A stretch of 64,000 nt of DNA from contig NZ_CP050152.1 in NCBI RefSeq assembly GCF_011617245.1, positions 558,001-622,000 of the forward strand. Direction: 5' to 3'. Positions 63,045 to 64,000 of the stretch are shown here, in pieces. A program made the translations under genes and the position numbers. Below the pieces are notes generated by a model. The model was not told the origin of the DNA and ran no database searches. It saw only the letters and a list, made by a program, of their open reading frames with translations. This DNA comes from Brevibacterium atlanticum (GTDB taxonomy: Bacteria > Actinomycetota > Actinomycetes > Actinomycetales > Brevibacteriaceae). The stretch's first letter is position 1. Every line of letters starts with the position of its first letter.

Positions 63045-64000
63045 TTACCAGATGGTGACTCGGTCTGCTGGGGCGAGGTACATTGCGTCGCCTTCGGCCA
63101 CCTCGTAGGTGTCGTGGAAGGCCGTCATGTTCTTCACGACCTGATTGCACCGGAACTCCTCCGGCGAATGCGGGTCGATCGAGAGCCTGCGCACGCGTTC
63201 CTCAGTGCGCATTGTCGACCGCCAGGCCTTCGCCCATGCTTCGAAGAACTCCTTCGCCTGCTCCGCCGACGGTGTCACCGGCACACCGGGCGTCCCGGCG
63301 CGTTCGCCGAGTTCGAGCTCGAGCGCCTTCCACCCGATCGACAGTCCGCCGAGGTCGCCGATGTTCTCACCGACCGTCAGTGCCCCGTTGACGTGCTGAT
63401 TCTCGTCCAACCCGGCCGGCACCAAGGCCTCGTACTGGTCGATGAGCGCCTTCGTGCGCTCTTCGAAGAGCTCCCGATCCGACTCCGTCCACCAGTCGAC
63501 GAGGTTGCCGTCCCCGTCATAGCGTGACCCCTGATCGTCGAAGCCGTGTCCGATCTCGTGTCCGATGACCGCGCCGATCGCCCCGAAGTTCGCCGCCACT
63601 TCGCCCTCGGCGTCGAAGAACGGCGGCTGCAGGATCGCGGCCGGGAAGACGATCTCGTTCATCACCGGGTGGTAGTAGGCGTTGACCGTCTGCGGGGTCA
63701 TCAGCCACTCGGTCCGGTCGATCGGACCGCCGATGCGACCCACCTGCCGAGCGTGCTCAGCCTGCGAGCAGCGCCTCACATTCCCGACCAGATCGGAGGC
63801 GTCGATCGTGGCCGGGTACTCCCGCCACACCTCCGGATAGCCGACCTTCGGGGTGAACTTCGAGAGCTTGACCAGCGCCTTGTCCTTGGTCTCCGCGCTC
63901 ATCCAGTCGAGGTCCCGGATCGAGGCGTCGTAGGCCTTGATGAGCATCGCCACGAGGTGGTCGATGGCGTCCTTGGCCTCGGGCGGGAACTCTTCCGCGA
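63045..64000 (-). CDS. M13-family (neprilysin-like) metallopeptidase, C-terminal part
   Basis: This is the C-terminal 318 or so residues of a zinc peptidase; the gene runs off the window's right edge. The zinc motif HEIGHGFDDQG (HExxH) and the third ligand in GENIGDLGGLSI are clear, as are VNAYYHPVMNEIVFPAAILQ and the C-terminal NMTAFHDTYEVAEGDAMYLA. M13 peptidases cleave short peptides at the outer membrane face in eukaryotes; bacterial members are often cytoplasmic or secreted, and the N-terminus needed to decide is not in the window. The last residue W follows the usual CxxW-like end with Cys replaced by another residue. Confidence 0.93.
   Translation of the reverse strand, partial: AEEFPPEAKDAIDHLVAMLIKAYDASIRDLDWMSAETKDKALVKLSKFTPKVGYPEVWREYPATIDASDLVGNVRRCSQAEHARQVGRIGGPIDRTEWLMTPQTVNAYYHPVMNEIVFPAAILQPPFFDAEGEVAANFGAIGAVIGHEIGHGFDDQGSRYDGDGNLVDWWTESDRELFEERTKALIDQYEALVPAGLDENQHVNGALTVGENIGDLGGLSIGWKALELELGERAGTPGVPVTPSAEQAKEFFEAWAKAWRSTMRTEERVRRLSIDPHSPEEFRCNQVVKNMTAFHDTYEVAEGDAMYLAPADRVTIW

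Overview
The window is GC-rich chromosomal DNA from an actinobacterium. The strong preference for G or C at third codon positions, the ectABC ectoine operon, the glycine-cleavage genes behind a glycine riboswitch, thiC behind a TPP riboswitch and many apparently leaderless start sites all fit. A Brevibacterium-like organism is my best guess, from gene content only. I found no tRNA, rRNA, CRISPR array, prophage or replication origin.

Layout. 1-6.7 kb: the end of malate synthase aceB; an IS110-family insertion sequence (about 1158-2541) that appears to sit in the left arm of a 50-bp palindrome just downstream of aceB; a divergent DinB/WYL-regulator pair; an isochorismatase-like hydrolase divergent from a GlxA-type AraC regulator; and a small universal stress protein. 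6.8-15.9 kb: a large FAD/Fe-S dehydrogenase, a small HTH protein, an inositol-phosphatase-family enzyme, a four-helix membrane protein, a YtcJ-like amidohydrolase and an acyltransferase-3 membrane protein. 15.9-21.2 kb: a minus-strand acyl-CoA metabolism group (APH-fold kinase, CaiB-type CoA transferase, acyl-CoA dehydrogenase, SDR), then a divergent SDR. 21.2-28 kb: glycine riboswitch, gcvP-gcvT-gcvH and sdaA, which together turn glycine into one-carbon units and serine into pyruvate. 28-31.3 kb: ectA-ectB-ectC for ectoine synthesis, without ectD in view.

31.4-38.2 kb looks less codon-biased than its surroundings. It holds a secreted protein, a minus-strand cassette (double-length Lrp regulator, PuuE-type deacetylase, MHS transporter, SDR, PanE-like reductase) and a small unknown protein. 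38.2-45 kb: an alanine/glycine symporter, a glycerophosphodiesterase, a membrane protein and a YyaL-type thioredoxin-domain protein. 45-47 kb: an AbiE-like two-gene toxin-antitoxin module flanked by imperfect direct repeats, the second lying over the 3' end of a tetR gene. 47-53.5 kb: that TetR regulator divergent from a DHA2 drug exporter across a four-repeat operator, an ABC-class ATPase, an amidohydrolase, an FlK-type thioesterase and a truncated TetR remnant. 53.7-57.3 kb: a fused TRAP permease with its TAXI binding lipoprotein. 57.6-64 kb: thiC with its TPP riboswitch, an M18 aminopeptidase, a DUF1684 protein with a long C-terminal extension, and the C-terminal part of an M13 metallopeptidase.

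Four patterns run across the window: two families of dispersed palindromic repeats (three copies of one, about six of the other); an over-represented decamer GCCGAGGYGG in gaps, genes and low-complexity protein loops; low-complexity insertions in otherwise conserved enzymes; and a TANNNT box exactly 6-7 nt before the start codon of eleven genes, which points to leaderless mRNAs.
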